From positions 30,202 through 94,201 of the forward strand of contig VXOH01000020.1 of assembly GCA_009840135.1 (NCBI GenBank): a stretch of DNA of 64,000 bases, written 5' to 3'. Of the stretch, positions 36,726 through 46,440 are shown piece by piece. Below the pieces are notes generated by a model. That model was not told the origin of the DNA. It saw only the letters and a list, made by a program, of their open reading frames with translations, and did no database searches. Position 1 is the first letter of the stretch. Each line of letters opens with the position of its first letter. Origin of the DNA: Chloroflexota bacterium (lineage in GTDB: Bacteria > Chloroflexota > Dehalococcoidia > Lucifugimonadales > UBA3495). The position numbers and the translations under genes were made by a program.

Positions 36726-39143
36726 ATGCAAGTACCTTTAAGCTGGTTGCGGGAATATGTGGACATTGACCTGCCGCCCCACGAGTTGGCCCATCGCCTG
36801 ACCATGGCCGGCGTCGAGGTCGGCGAGGTAACCGAGTTCGGCGGTTGGGAAAACTGTTGCGTTGGCCTGGTTCTGGAGGTCAATCCTCACCCCAATGCAG
36901 ACTCCCTTCAGCTGTGCCGCGTAAGCCCCGGCGACGGTTCCGAAATGGAAGTGGTCTGCGGCGCGCCCAACGTGGCCGCCGGCCAGAAGATATGCTTTGC
37001 CCGGGTCGGAGCCCGCCTCTACAACACCCACAGCGAAAGGCATGAGACCCTCAAGGCCGCCCGAATCCGGGGCGTGGTCTCCGAGGGAATGATCTGCTCC
37101 GAGCTTGAGCTGGGCCTGGGTGAAGCCCATGAGGGCATCGTGGTGCTGCCCGAGGACGCTCCCCTTGGGACTCCGCTGGACGATTATCTCGGCGACACAA
37201 CACTTGACCTGGAAGTCACTCCCAACCGGCTGGACTGCTTCTCCGTACTGGGCGTGGCCCACGAAATCGGGGCTCTGACGGGCAAGCCGGTACGGGTGCC
37301 CGATGTCAGCTACAGTGAAGCGGGCCCTCCCATTGCCGGGGAGGCCAGCGTTTCCGTGGCCGACCCGGACCTGTGCCACCGCTACACCGCCAGCCTCATT
37401 CAAGGAATCAAGATAGGACCGTCGCCCCAGTGGCTGCAGGACCGGTTGACCCGGGCGGGCCTGCGCCCCATCAGCAACGTAGTGGACGTAACCAACTACG
37501 TGATGCTGGAGTTCAACCAACCCCTCCACGCCTTCGACCTGGACAAAGTTCGCGACAAGACCGTTATCGTCCGTCGCGCCGCGCCGGGCGAGACCCTGGA
37601 AACCCTGGACGGAACTCCCCGGGAATTGAATACCGAGGTATTGGTCATCGCCGACTCCCGTGACCCCATTGGTCTGGGCGGGGTCATCGGCGGGGCCAAC
37701 AGCGAAATAGGCCCTGAAACCACCTCCGTGCTCCTGGAGTCCGCCACCTTCAACAGCTTCAATAACCGGCGCACCGCCGATACCTTCCGCCTCCACACCG
37801 ATGCTTCCCAGCGCTTCGAGAAGGGGCTCCGGCCGGAGTTGGCCCCCATTGCCCTGCGCCGGGCCACCCAGCTTATTCAGGAAGTAGCCGGCGGGACCAT
37901 CGCCCAGGGCATTTACGACATATACCCGGACGCCGACAAGCCCAGTCCGGCGGTTCCGCTGACCTTGCGGCGCTTGAAGCAAATCCTGGGCATGGACGTT
38001 ACCCTCGAACAGGTGGAAGAGGTGTTCCGTTCCCTGGAGTTTGCCACTGAACGTACCGGGGAGTCCTCGCTGGAGGTGGCAGTTCCCTACTGGCGCAGCG
38101 ACATCAATATCGAGGAAGACCTGATTGAAGAAGTGGTGCGCATCATCGGGTACGACAACGTGCCCACCACCATGCTGTCCACGCCCATTCCCTACCGGCA
38201 GCCGGCGCCCATGACCGAGCTGCGCGGGCGGGTAAAGGAGGTCCTTGCCTCCGTGGGCTTGCAGGAAACCATCAGCTATCCGCTGATCAGCCTGGAAGAC
38301 CTGGAAAAGGTCAATCACGGCGCCGGGGACCACAGCCCGCTGCGGGTGGCCAATCCCATGAGCTCGGATAGCGACTATCTGCGTCCCACTCTGTTGTCCA
38401 GCCTTTTGAATACCCTTTCGTATAACGAAGGCCACAACGAAGGGCCCTTCCGGTTCTTTGAGCAAGGGCGCGTCTTCCTGCCCCGCTCCAACCAGCTTCC
38501 AAACGAGCGGGAAGTGGCCAGCGGGATTGTTGCGGGCCTCCGTTCCGAACCGTCCTGGCTGGTGGACAATGGGCCGCTGGACTTCTTTGACGTTAAGGGA
38601 ATGTTGACCTCGGCCCTCGTTTTCCTGGGGATTGCCCCCCAATGGGAACCGCTCCCGTCGCCCGAGGCGCCGGCCTTGCATCCGGGGCGTTGCGCCCGCA
38701 TTATGTGTGACGGAAATCAGATTGGAGTCCTTGGGGAAATCCATCCAACCGTTGCGGACAACTTTGACCTGAAACACCGGCCCGCCACGTTGTTCGAGCT
38801 TTACCTGGACGACCTCCTGGCCCTGCCCGAAAAGTCGGGAAGAAACTTCCGCTCATTGACCCGATTCCCGGCGGCGAACCGGGACGTGGCCCTGCTGGTA
38901 GCCGACGACGTGCCCGCGGGACGGGTGCAGGAAATTCTGGCCCGCCACCGGCTGGTGGAAAGAGTGGAGCTATTCGACGTTTACGAGGGCCAGAACCTGG
39001 AAGGGGGGGTCAAGTCCCTGGCCTTTCACGTTTATTTCCAGTCGCCGGACCGCACGCTGACTGCGGAAGAAGTAAACCGTACCCTGGACGGCCTGCTGCG
39101 GACCTTGCAGCGGGATACGGGCGCAACCCTGCGGGACCAGTAA
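36726..39143 (+). CDS. pheT: Phenylalanyl-tRNA synthetase beta subunit
   Basis: MQVPLSWLREYVDIDLPPHELAHRLTMAGVEVGEV...NPHPNADSLQLCRV...VTPNRLDCFSVLGVAHEIGALTG. Confidence 0.97.
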   Translation: MQVPLSWLREYVDIDLPPHELAHRLTMAGVEVGEVTEFGGWENCCVGLVLEVNPHPNADSLQLCRVSPGDGSEMEVVCGAPNVAAGQKICFARVGARLYNTHSERHETLKAARIRGVVSEGMICSELELGLGEAHEGIVVLPEDAPLGTPLDDYLGDTTLDLEVTPNRLDCFSVLGVAHEIGALTGKPVRVPDVSYSEAGPPIAGEASVSVADPDLCHRYTASLIQGIKIGPSPQWLQDRLTRAGLRPISNVVDVTNYVMLEFNQPLHAFDLDKVRDKTVIVRRAAPGETLETLDGTPRELNTEVLVIADSRDPIGLGGVIGGANSEIGPETTSVLLESATFNSFNNRRTADTFRLHTDASQRFEKGLRPELAPIALRRATQLIQEVAGGTIAQGIYDIYPDADKPSPAVPLTLRRLKQILGMDVTLEQVEEVFRSLEFATERTGESSLEVAVPYWRSDINIEEDLIEEVVRIIGYDNVPTTMLSTPIPYRQPAPMTELRGRVKEVLASVGLQETISYPLISLEDLEKVNHGAGDHSPLRVANPMSSDSDYLRPTLLSSLLNTLSYNEGHNEGPFRFFEQGRVFLPRSNQLPNEREVASGIVAGLRSEPSWLVDNGPLDFFDVKGMLTSALVFLGIAPQWEPLPSPEAPALHPGRCARIMCDGNQIGVLGEIHPTVADNFDLKHRPATLFELYLDDLLALPEKSGRNFRSLTRFPAANRDVALLVADDVPAGRVQEILARHRLVERVELFDVYEGQNLEGGVKSLAFHVYFQSPDRTLTAEEVNRTLDGLLRTLQRDTGATLRDQ

Positions 39144-39238
39144 TCGCCAGGCTTGTCAGTGACGGATGGGCAATCCGCCCATCCGTCCACCGGGCCAGGT
39201 TGCCGTCGGAAAGCGGCAAAGGAAGGATCATAAGGATC

Positions 39239-40645
39239 ATGCAGAATCCGCAGCAAGGACATCACGAACGCAATGAACGACACGAGCACAATGACCGGCA
39301 CGGCCACGGCAGCCATGGCCGCCACCACGAGCCGCCCCACGACCACGGTCACCGTCACGTGGATGAGGATATGCTCTCGGTGGAAGAAGCTTACCGGCAG
39401 ATAATGGCGTGTTTCTCTCCCCTGGAAGTGGAGGAGAAACCCATTCTGGATTGCCTCGGCCAGACCCTGGCGGTTGACGTGCATTCCCCCCTGGCGCTGC
39501 CTCCCCTGGCCAATTCGGGTATGGACGGCTACGCGGTCAGGCGGGAAGACATAGCCGGGGCCTCGGAGGCCTCGCCCCGCAACCTGACCGTTATCGGACT
39601 GGTCGCCGCGGGCCAGGTGTCCGACCAGACCGTCACCTCCGGCACGGCCATCCGAATCATGACCGGCGCCCCCGTACCTTCCGGCGCCGATACCGTCGTC
39701 CCCTTTGAGGAGACCGATGAAATCAGCCGCCGCTCGTCCGGGCGGCCCCTGACCGATATTGACATCCAGGCCGACCTGCCCTTTGGCTGCAACGTCCGCC
39801 CTGCCGGCGAGGACGTGCAGACCGGCCAGTTGGTTCTCGACGCGGGCACGCTTATCCGTCCGGCGGAAATGGGTGTCCTGGCTTCTCTGGGGCTGCAGCG
39901 GGTGCGGGTCATCCGGCGCCCACTGGTCTCCGTCCTATCTACGGGCGACGAACTGGCCACGCTGGGAGAAGAACTGGCCGGAGGAAAGATTTACGACAGC
40001 AACAGCTTCGGCGTGGCCGCCTCGGTGGCGGCGGCCGGTGGAGTGCCCCGGGTCCTGGGCATAGCCCGGGACAACCTGGAGGACATGCACCGCAAGCTGG
40101 AAGAGGTCGCCGGCTCCGACCTGCTGGTTACATCGGCCGGCGTATCCAAGGGCGATTACGACGTGGTCAAGGACGTATTGACCGAGCGGGGCGACATCAA
40201 CTTCTGGTCGGTCCGCATGCGGCCCGCCAAGCCCCTGGCCTTTGGAATGTTGCGCGGCGACCCGGTCAACGGCTCCGGCAAGCCGGTCCCCCTGATGGGG
40301 CTGCCCGGCAACCCGGTCAGCGCCATGGTGGCCTTTGAAATGTTCGCCCGCCCGGCCATCCGAACCATGCTGGGACGCAGGCAGCTGGCCCGGCCCACCG
40401 TGGAAGGCGTACTCACCGCGCCCATCTACAACAGCGACGGACGGCGGGTTTACGCCCGCGTTGAAGTGGAGAAGCGCGACGGAACCTACTACGCCAATCC
40501 CACCGGTCCCCAGGGTTCCAACATCCTGACCTCCATGTCCCGGGCCAATGCCCTGGCCATCTGCCCGGAGGACTTGCCCGCCAAACAGGCCGGCGAAACA
40601 GTGCAAATTATCATGCTTGATTGGAACGAAGAGGTAAACATATGA
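39239..40645 (+). CDS. moeA: Molybdopterin molybdotransferase with His-rich N-terminal extension
   Basis: MLSVEEAYRQIM...NSGMDGYAVRREDI...IRIMTGAPVPSGADTVVPFE...VSVLSTGDEL...GLPGNPVSAMVAFEMFARP; start within 39200-39239 uncertain. Confidence 0.95.
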   Translation: MQNPQQGHHERNERHEHNDRHGHGSHGRHHEPPHDHGHRHVDEDMLSVEEAYRQIMACFSPLEVEEKPILDCLGQTLAVDVHSPLALPPLANSGMDGYAVRREDIAGASEASPRNLTVIGLVAAGQVSDQTVTSGTAIRIMTGAPVPSGADTVVPFEETDEISRRSSGRPLTDIDIQADLPFGCNVRPAGEDVQTGQLVLDAGTLIRPAEMGVLASLGLQRVRVIRRPLVSVLSTGDELATLGEELAGGKIYDSNSFGVAASVAAAGGVPRVLGIARDNLEDMHRKLEEVAGSDLLVTSAGVSKGDYDVVKDVLTERGDINFWSVRMRPAKPLAFGMLRGDPVNGSGKPVPLMGLPGNPVSAMVAFEMFARPAIRTMLGRRQLARPTVEGVLTAPIYNSDGRRVYARVEVEKRDGTYYANPTGPQGSNILTSMSRANALAICPEDLPAKQAGETVQIIMLDWNEEVNI

Positions 40646-41073
40646 CGGTCCCGAACCCGGAGGCGCAAACCCAGGAAGAGGAGGACATTCTCCGTTACTA
40701 CCAGGTCAGCTTCGAGCGGCTGGAGGAGCTTAACCGGTCGGCTATTACCCTGCTGGCCGCCCGGCGGGGCGCCATGTCACCCTCCATGGTGCAGGAAGAC
40801 CACGAGCTGAACAACCCGCAGGAATTGCTGGAGGAGATCTCGGACTACTCGGCCGGCGAGGCCGATTTCATCAGCTCGGACATGCCTATCCAGGAGATCG
40901 TGTTCCGGATGCTGCTGGTGCGCCGCAACGAGCCGACGGCGCTGACCGAGCTGCACCACGAACTGACCGAGCGGTGGGCGACCCCGGTGCGACCCATCAA
41001 CGTATCCCTGAAAAGCCTGCAGCGCATCCTGGACAGCGACAACTACTACGGATTTGCGAGCTCGGGAAGCTAG
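40642..41073 (+). CDS. Hypothetical protein
   Basis: ATGA-type overlap with moeA 3' end; MTVPNPEAQTQEEEDILRYYQVSFERLEELNRSAITLL. Confidence 0.75.
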   Translation: MTVPNPEAQTQEEEDILRYYQVSFERLEELNRSAITLLAARRGAMSPSMVQEDHELNNPQELLEEISDYSAGEADFISSDMPIQEIVFRMLLVRRNEPTALTELHHELTERWATPVRPINVSLKSLQRILDSDNYYGFASSGS

Positions 41074-41175
41074 ACCCGGGTCCGGAGCCGGCGGGGGCAA
41101 CCGGCGAGACAACTTTCATGAGCAACGACCCAAAGCAACAACAAAGAGCAACGATCAGAAGCACCAGACGTAAGC

Positions 41176-41214
41176 GACCGGGATGGGCGAATTGCCTTCA
41201 TCCCGGTCTTGCTT
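41176..41214 (+). terminator. Intrinsic terminator
   Basis: GACCGGGATG...CATCCCGGTC followed by TTGCTTT. Confidence 0.75.
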
Positions 41215-41246
41215 TCGGGAACGGTCAGGGCGGCGGGAAGTATTGG

Positions 41247-41456
41247 CTAACCAAGAAGCCGGTCAATCACCAGGGTCAAAGTGCATGCCACCGCCACCGA
41301 TGAAATCATCGTACCTACAATCCACTTGATGATCGTAGTTTCGACCCTGGCAATGTCCGCCTTCAGTTCTGCCCTCAACTCGGCAACGTCCGCTTTGGTC
41401 GCCAGTGATGTATGCGCCCCTTCAAGATAGCTTACTCTTTCTTCCAACGAAGCCAA
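41247..41456 (-). CDS. Small coiled-coil/TM protein (DUF1640-like)
   Basis: TKADVAELRAELKADIARVETTIIKWIVGTMISSVAVACTLTLVIDRLLG. Confidence 0.65.
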   Translation of the reverse strand: MASLEERVSYLEGAHTSLATKADVAELRAELKADIARVETTIIKWIVGTMISSVAVACTLTLVIDRLLG

Positions 41457-41633
41457 TGTTGCCGCTCCAGTTTATGTTCCAACCGGATGATGTCGCCTGT
41501 TTGTCATCTGATTGTGTTATTGAATTTAATTATATGACTTTGGCAATGGAAAGTCACCCTGTTCATCAGATGCAAAAAGGGCGTTTTCAGATCGTGCCAG
41601 CGGCAGCCTGGAGACGGGGCAGGCCGGGCAGAC

Positions 41634-41993
41634 CTAGGCGGCCCGGGCTTCGGCGGATATGCCCAAAAGCTTCTCGAAACCGGCGGGGTCGTTGACGGCC
41701 AGGTCGGCCAGCATCTTGCGGTCCACCTCAACACCGGCCACCTTGAGGCCGTGCATGAACTGGCTGTAGGTGGTGCCGGACTGGCGGCAGGCGGCGCCGA
41801 TGCGGACAATCCACAGTCGACGGAAATCGCCCTTGCGCTCCCGGCGGTGGCGGTAGGAGTAGCTCCAGGCGTGGAGCAGGGCCTCCTTGGCCCACTTGTA
41901 GTTACGGCTGGAGGAGCCCTGGAAGCCCCTGGCCTGGGACAATATTTTCTTATGGCGGTGGCGCTTGGTGACGCCGCGTTTCACTCTGGACAA
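41634..41993 (-). CDS. rplT: Ribosomal protein bL20
   Basis: MSRVKRGVTKRHRHKKILSQARGFQGSSSRNYKWAKEALLHAWSYSYRHRRERKGDFRRLWIVRIGAACR. Confidence 0.98.
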   Translation of the reverse strand: MSRVKRGVTKRHRHKKILSQARGFQGSSSRNYKWAKEALLHAWSYSYRHRRERKGDFRRLWIVRIGAACRQSGTTYSQFMHGLKVAGVEVDRKMLADLAVNDPAGFEKLLGISAEARAA

Positions 41994-42071
41994 CGTAAAA
42001 ACTCCGGGGAAATGTCGAAGATGGCTACCTTTCCGGCAGGGCTAAGGGTTATGCGATGCAATTCCCCTGGC

Positions 42072-42108
42072 GCAAAAGCGAGGTTCCCGCCTTCGCGGGA
42101 ACGACGGG
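42072..42108. repeat. Family A repeat half-element between rplT and rpmI
   Basis: GCGAGGTTCCCGCCTTCGCGGGAACGACGGG hairpin. Confidence 0.65.
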
Positions 42109-42137
42109 TTTTTCCCAAAACTGATATGCGAAAAGCC

Positions 42138-42338
42138 CTAGGCGTCGTAGGGGATCAGCTTGCTCAGCCGCTTGACGTCGGCCTCGGCCACGTTCATCTT
42201 GGCATCGTATTTGCGGGTCACCTTCTTGGGCTTCTTGCGGCGCAGATGGCTGCTCATGCGCTTGCGCCGCATCAACTTGCCCGAACCGGTGACATGGAAG
42301 CGGGCCTTGGCGCCCTTGTGAGTCTTAAGCTTCGGCAT
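42138..42338 (-). CDS. rpmI: Ribosomal protein bL35
   Basis: [44 protein letters not shown]. Confidence 0.98.
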   Translation of the reverse strand: MPKLKTHKGAKARFHVTGSGKLMRRKRMSSHLRRKKPKKVTRKYDAKMNVAEADVKRLSKLIPYDA

Positions 42339-42888
42339 TGGCTAGGTCTTCCACCTTTTTGTCGGTCTTTTCGCCCTTGGCCAGGCTGGGAATCAGAATC
42401 ATGGACAAGGCCCGGCCCTCCATGGCCGGGGGCTTTTCCAGCCGCACTTCTTCCTTCAGGTCGTCAGCTACTCGTTTGAGCAAAGAAAGGCCCAACTGCT
42501 GGTGTACCGCCTCGCGGCCCCGGAATCGCACCGTCAACTTGACCTTGGAGCCGTCGTCAATAAACTCCTTCACCTTGCGGAGCTTGGCTTCCAGGTCGTG
42601 GTCGCCGATGTTGGGGCGGAAGCGGACCTCCCTCAGTTCGGTATTCTTCTGGGCTTTCTTGGATTCCCGTTCCTTCTTGGAGTAAAGGTAGCGCAGTTTT
42701 CCGTAATCCAGCAGGCGACAGACCGGCGGGTCTGCGTTGGGGGCTACTTCCACCAGGTCAACACCACTCTGCCGGGCCTGCTGAAGGGCCTGGTCCAGGG
42801 GCATTACGCCAAGCTGCTCTCCGTTCTCTCCGATGACGCGAATGCGGGGTGACCGAATCTGCTCGTTTACTCTATACTGCCTCGCTAT
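42325..42888 (-). CDS. infC: Translation initiation factor IF-3, apparent ATA start codon
   Basis: From ATA at 42888: [73 protein letters not shown] 9 nt upstream; in-frame TAG 3 codons upstream. Confidence 0.93.
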   Translation of the reverse strand: MARQYRVNEQIRSPRIRVIGENGEQLGVMPLDQALQQARQSGVDLVEVAPNADPPVCRLLDYGKLRYLYSKKERESKKAQKNTELREVRFRPNIGDHDLEAKLRKVKEFIDDGSKVKLTVRFRGREAVHQQLGLSLLKRVADDLKEEVRLEKPPAMEGRALSMILIPSLAKGEKTDKKVEDLANAEA

Positions 42889-43110
42889 GCTCTCCTACCT
42901 CCGAAAGAATTTCGTGCGAGTCCATGCCAGACCAGGCGCCGGATACACCCCCGGAATCACGCCTGACTCTGTGCCCAGGAAGGGTTGAAACAATGTAGCA
43001 CAAGCCCAAAAGGGAGTCAATCAGTCCCGGTGGCGGCAGTTGGCGAGATTACCGACCGGGGTGGCCCTGACCCCGGCACGTACGCTGGTCCCTCTTAATA
43101 TGTAAGGAAC

Positions 43111-43437
43111 CTACATGAGGTATCGCTTAATCATCAACCAGATATTGAAGCCGATTACTGCAGCCATCACGGCAAAGACGAAGCCGATTCCGACCTCCTG
43201 CCCGATGAAGACTGTGTCCATAATCATTTCCAGGAAGAGAAACAAGGCCAAGCACCCTAGTCCGACCAGCAGTCCACGGCGAAAGTTACTCTTGCCGCTC
43301 TGTTCCGCCCGACGCTCAATTCGGGTATAGAATTCAGAGGGCAAGTCCGTTTCGGGACCCATCCGGGGCAGGTATTGGGCGCAGGAGCAATGGGTCTGAC
43401 CGGCAACTACCGCAGCCCCACATCGAGGACAATTCAT
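43111..43437 (-). CDS. Small zinc-ribbon TM protein
   Basis: MNCPRCGAAVVAGQTHCSCAQYLPRMGPETDLPSEFYTRIERRAEQSGKSNFRRGLLVGLGCLALFLFLEMIMDTVFIG... Confidence 0.8.
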   Translation of the reverse strand: MNCPRCGAAVVAGQTHCSCAQYLPRMGPETDLPSEFYTRIERRAEQSGKSNFRRGLLVGLGCLALFLFLEMIMDTVFIGQEVGIGFVFAVMAAVIGFNIWLMIKRYLM

Positions 43438-43453
43438 GCCTTGCCTCCTAATC

Positions 43454-43781
43454 CTATTTGTTACGGCCCCGTATGAGTAGCCAAATATTGAAGCCGCTCA
43501 ACCCTATCATCGCGAGAAAAGCAAGGAAAATGAGCAATGGCCTTGCAAAATCGCTGGTATCAACCGCCGTTTCCAGCACCCAGGAACAGGGCTAGGAAGC
43601 CCAGTCCCAACAGCAGCCCCCGCCGAAAGTTGTCCTTCCCGCTTTTCTCCACTTGGTTCTCCAGCCGGGTGTAGAACTCGCTGGGCATATCTGTGTTCGG
43701 CCGTATCCTTGGCAGGTATTGGCCGCAAGAGCAATGGGTCTGCCCTGATTCTACTTTGGCGCCGCATTGTGGACAGTTCAT
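43454..43781 (-). pseudogene. Frameshifted paralog of 43111-43437 (zinc-ribbon TM protein)
   Basis: MNCPQCGAKVESGQTHCSCGQYLPRIRPNTDMPSEFYTRLENQVEKSGKDNFRRGLLLGLGFLALFL then +1 base near 43579-43581; other frame continues VLETAVDTSDFARPLLIFLAFLAMIGLSGFNIWLLIRGRNK*. Confidence 0.75.
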
Positions 43782-43807
43782 GATCGTCCAAATCCTTAAT
43801 AGCAAGA

Positions 43808-45016
43808 CTAACTGTGATTCTGCAGGCTTCGAATAATCTCGTTGCTGATATCTTCGTTGGTAAACCCTAGTTCAGCTTCTATGTGCAAGTCCGCTTCGCA
43901 TACATCTACGTGAAGGGCAATGCCGGTACTTGGATAGTGGGTCAGTAGAGCGGTTTCCCGGATAACAACATAACCCTTTGTTCCGCATAGTTCATCTGAA
44001 GAGTATCTCTCCTTGAAGTAGGTGCCGACCAGGTTTACGCCCGCCTCTTTAAGGGCTGTAATGTCATACCTGGTAGCCCCTCTGATCGTGTTGGCTTGTA
44101 CCCAGGGCCCCGGTGGTCCTTCGTAATTCCTTCCAAAGAAAGTTACGTGGCCACCAGACCAGTTCGAAGGTACATTTACGGTATAGTGAGCGCCAGCATG
44201 TCTGGCGTGTCGCAAGACCTTGGACACGCGGGTTGGCACCGGCACAGGCGTAATCGTGGGCGTCGGGGTTGGTAAGGCAATTACTTGGAAAATTGTCTGG
44301 GTTTCGACATTGCCAATCCTAACCACAACAGGGTATAACCCACCGACTAGTCTGGGTACGCTAAAGTTCAGGTACAAGTTACCATTGGAATCGGTGAAGG
44401 GTTTGGGCGAGGGAGTTACGTCAATATACCCTATGCCTAATTGTATGTACACCTGGTCCACCTGAACATTGGCCTGGACCCCGCGGCCATATATGGACAC
44501 TTCGGTGTAAGGGTGCCCGGTACTGGGGGACAGCTCAATCCCACGTGGAATGACCGTGGAAGTCGCTGTTGGGCGGGGCGTTGGTGTTGGTATTGGCAAG
44601 GGTGTAGGTGTCGCCGTAGGCATTGGTGTAGATGTATTCGTAGGCCTGGGTACGGCAGTAGGCGTGGGATTGGGAGTAGGAGAGGCAGTGAGAGTCGGGG
44701 TAGCCGTCGGCATGGGTGTAAACGTAGCTTGGGGAGTCGGCGCGGGCCGGGATTCCTCAGGAACTGCGGTAGGAGTTGGACTAGGGTCAGGAATCACGAC
44801 GGGCACGGCCGCAGTCACCTCCTCTTCCTGAACGAAGCTGCCAAATAGCCAGTTTCCTGCTCCCACCAGCAAAATAATCAATGCAATACCCAAGATGATG
44901 CCATTTCTGCGAGACCTCGAGCGGGCAGGGATCTGAGTAGGGAGAACTCGCGCGCCGCAATAGGCGCAGAAGATCGTGGAGCTGGGAATTACGTTCTGGC
45001 AGCGGGGGCAATTCAT
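43808..45016 (-). CDS. Zinc ribbon - TM - Pro/Thr-rich linker - IPT/TIG-like protein
   Basis: MNCPRCQNVIPSSTIFCAYCGARVL; TM GIILGIALIILLVGAGNWLFG; long PTAT linker; GIELSPSTGHPYTEVSIYGRGV...; unknown C-terminal domain. Confidence 0.85.
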   Translation of the reverse strand: MNCPRCQNVIPSSTIFCAYCGARVLPTQIPARSRSRRNGIILGIALIILLVGAGNWLFGSFVQEEEVTAAVPVVIPDPSPTPTAVPEESRPAPTPQATFTPMPTATPTLTASPTPNPTPTAVPRPTNTSTPMPTATPTPLPIPTPTPRPTATSTVIPRGIELSPSTGHPYTEVSIYGRGVQANVQVDQVYIQLGIGYIDVTPSPKPFTDSNGNLYLNFSVPRLVGGLYPVVVRIGNVETQTIFQVIALPTPTPTITPVPVPTRVSKVLRHARHAGAHYTVNVPSNWSGGHVTFFGRNYEGPPGPWVQANTIRGATRYDITALKEAGVNLVGTYFKERYSSDELCGTKGYVVIRETALLTHYPSTGIALHVDVCEADLHIEAELGFTNEDISNEIIRSLQNHS

Positions 45017-45032
45017 GCCTCAGGGCTGACCT

Positions 45033-46418
45033 CTATCTCACGTTGGTGCCACACCGTATGCAGTAAATGACATTGATTGAGTTTTGAGCCCGGCAATTGG
45101 GGCAGGTTATGGTTCCCTGGCGAGCTTGAGGAGAAACCGACGGCCTTCCGCGCACCGCTGCGGGTTGCCCTGTACTGGCGTGGGCCGTGGTGGAGGCAGT
45201 CTGAGAGAGTCCGCACTGGGGGCAATAGCGGGCATTGGCTGGAATGGACGCCTGACAAGGGCATGTCTTCGCCGAGCTTGAAAGCGGAGCCGTGCAAGAA
45301 TGGTCAACACAGTAGATCAGCCCTTGGTCGTTGTTCCGTCCACATTTGGGACACTTAACCAAGTTGTTGGATGATGCACCGGCCGGCACGGGTTGGGGAC
45401 TCGGCTTGGGAACGGGCGCAGCCTGCTTCTGGAGCATTTCACGATATCCACCGGAATCTGGCACCCCTTGCGCGCCGGTGGTTGGCTGGGTCCGTGGCGG
45501 GGATGAAGCGGCCGGTGCGCCGCGCAGGGCAGTCACCAGATTCGGCACCTGCTCCACTGGTAGCGCACAATACTCTTCGAGCCGAGTTGCCAACGTTTTT
45601 ACCTGCGCGTCGGGGCTTTGCTTCAATGCTTGCAAGCATTTTGAATTCCGAGGGTCGCCGTAATCCTTCTGGGTAAGAAGAAGGTTGTCATCATTGTAGA
45701 ATCGGTCCCATAGGCTTCGATCAGCTTTCAGAGCCAGCAAGCTGAGATAAATCACCAGGGCGGGGAAGTTGTCTATCTGGTGATTGTAGTTGCTGGCTGT
45801 ACGCTGGGGATGCTGGTAGTTCTTGTGCCCAGTCTCCGGGCTGGATTGTCCTTGGAAATCGGGGAGGAAAATGCCGTCGTAGTCCACTAAGCGAATCAGG
45901 CCGTCGGGCCGCACCATAACATTGCCGTGCTGCAGGTCATTGTGGGCGATTTCTAGACCCCGCAAGGTGGCGACGGTGGCAAGCCACCGGGCGGCAACCT
46001 TCGCGATGGCCTCTGGATTGTCTAGATTATTCTGAACGAATTTGTTCAGCGGGTCTCCACTAGCCCAGCCCATCCTGACAATGGGGTACCACCGGCCCTT
46101 CACCAGGATGCCCTGCTCTACGTATCGGAAATCTACAAAGGATTCCGGCAGTACTCCCTGTAAGTAAGTGCTTAACTGCTCGTAACGCTGCTGCTGGTCT
46201 TTGACTTCGCTAGTGAAGCAACGAACAGCAACCTCCCTGTTCCCCGTATTTAATTTGTACACACAGGCGAACTGGCCGCTGGCCACTACCGGCATGCCAG
46301 TGAGTCCTCCCCGGTCATAGACAGCAACTTGGCCATTGGCCAACTCCGTGTTCCCTCGGAAGCAGACGCCGGGGTTCTGTATTGCGTCAGTAAATTCGGT
46401 GGTGCCGGGCCACGGCAT
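45033..46418 (-). CDS. Protein kinase-fold protein with C-terminal zinc ribbons
   Basis: REVAVRCF (beta3), HNDLQHGNVMV (catalytic loop), LVDYDGIFLPDF; C-terminal CPKC...CPQC...CPNC...CIRC. Confidence 0.85.
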   Translation of the reverse strand: MPWPGTTEFTDAIQNPGVCFRGNTELANGQVAVYDRGGLTGMPVVASGQFACVYKLNTGNREVAVRCFTSEVKDQQQRYEQLSTYLQGVLPESFVDFRYVEQGILVKGRWYPIVRMGWASGDPLNKFVQNNLDNPEAIAKVAARWLATVATLRGLEIAHNDLQHGNVMVRPDGLIRLVDYDGIFLPDFQGQSSPETGHKNYQHPQRTASNYNHQIDNFPALVIYLSLLALKADRSLWDRFYNDDNLLLTQKDYGDPRNSKCLQALKQSPDAQVKTLATRLEEYCALPVEQVPNLVTALRGAPAASSPPRTQPTTGAQGVPDSGGYREMLQKQAAPVPKPSPQPVPAGASSNNLVKCPKCGRNNDQGLIYCVDHSCTAPLSSSAKTCPCQASIPANARYCPQCGLSQTASTTAHASTGQPAAVRGRPSVSPQARQGTITCPNCRAQNSINVIYCIRCGTNVR

Positions 46419-46440
46419 AAATCTAGCTCGTTCAGTAAGT

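Noticed and set aside
36738-38777. 679 aa minus-strand ORF
   Set aside because: Fully antisense to pheT, with low-complexity G/H/Q-rich composition typical of shadow ORFs.
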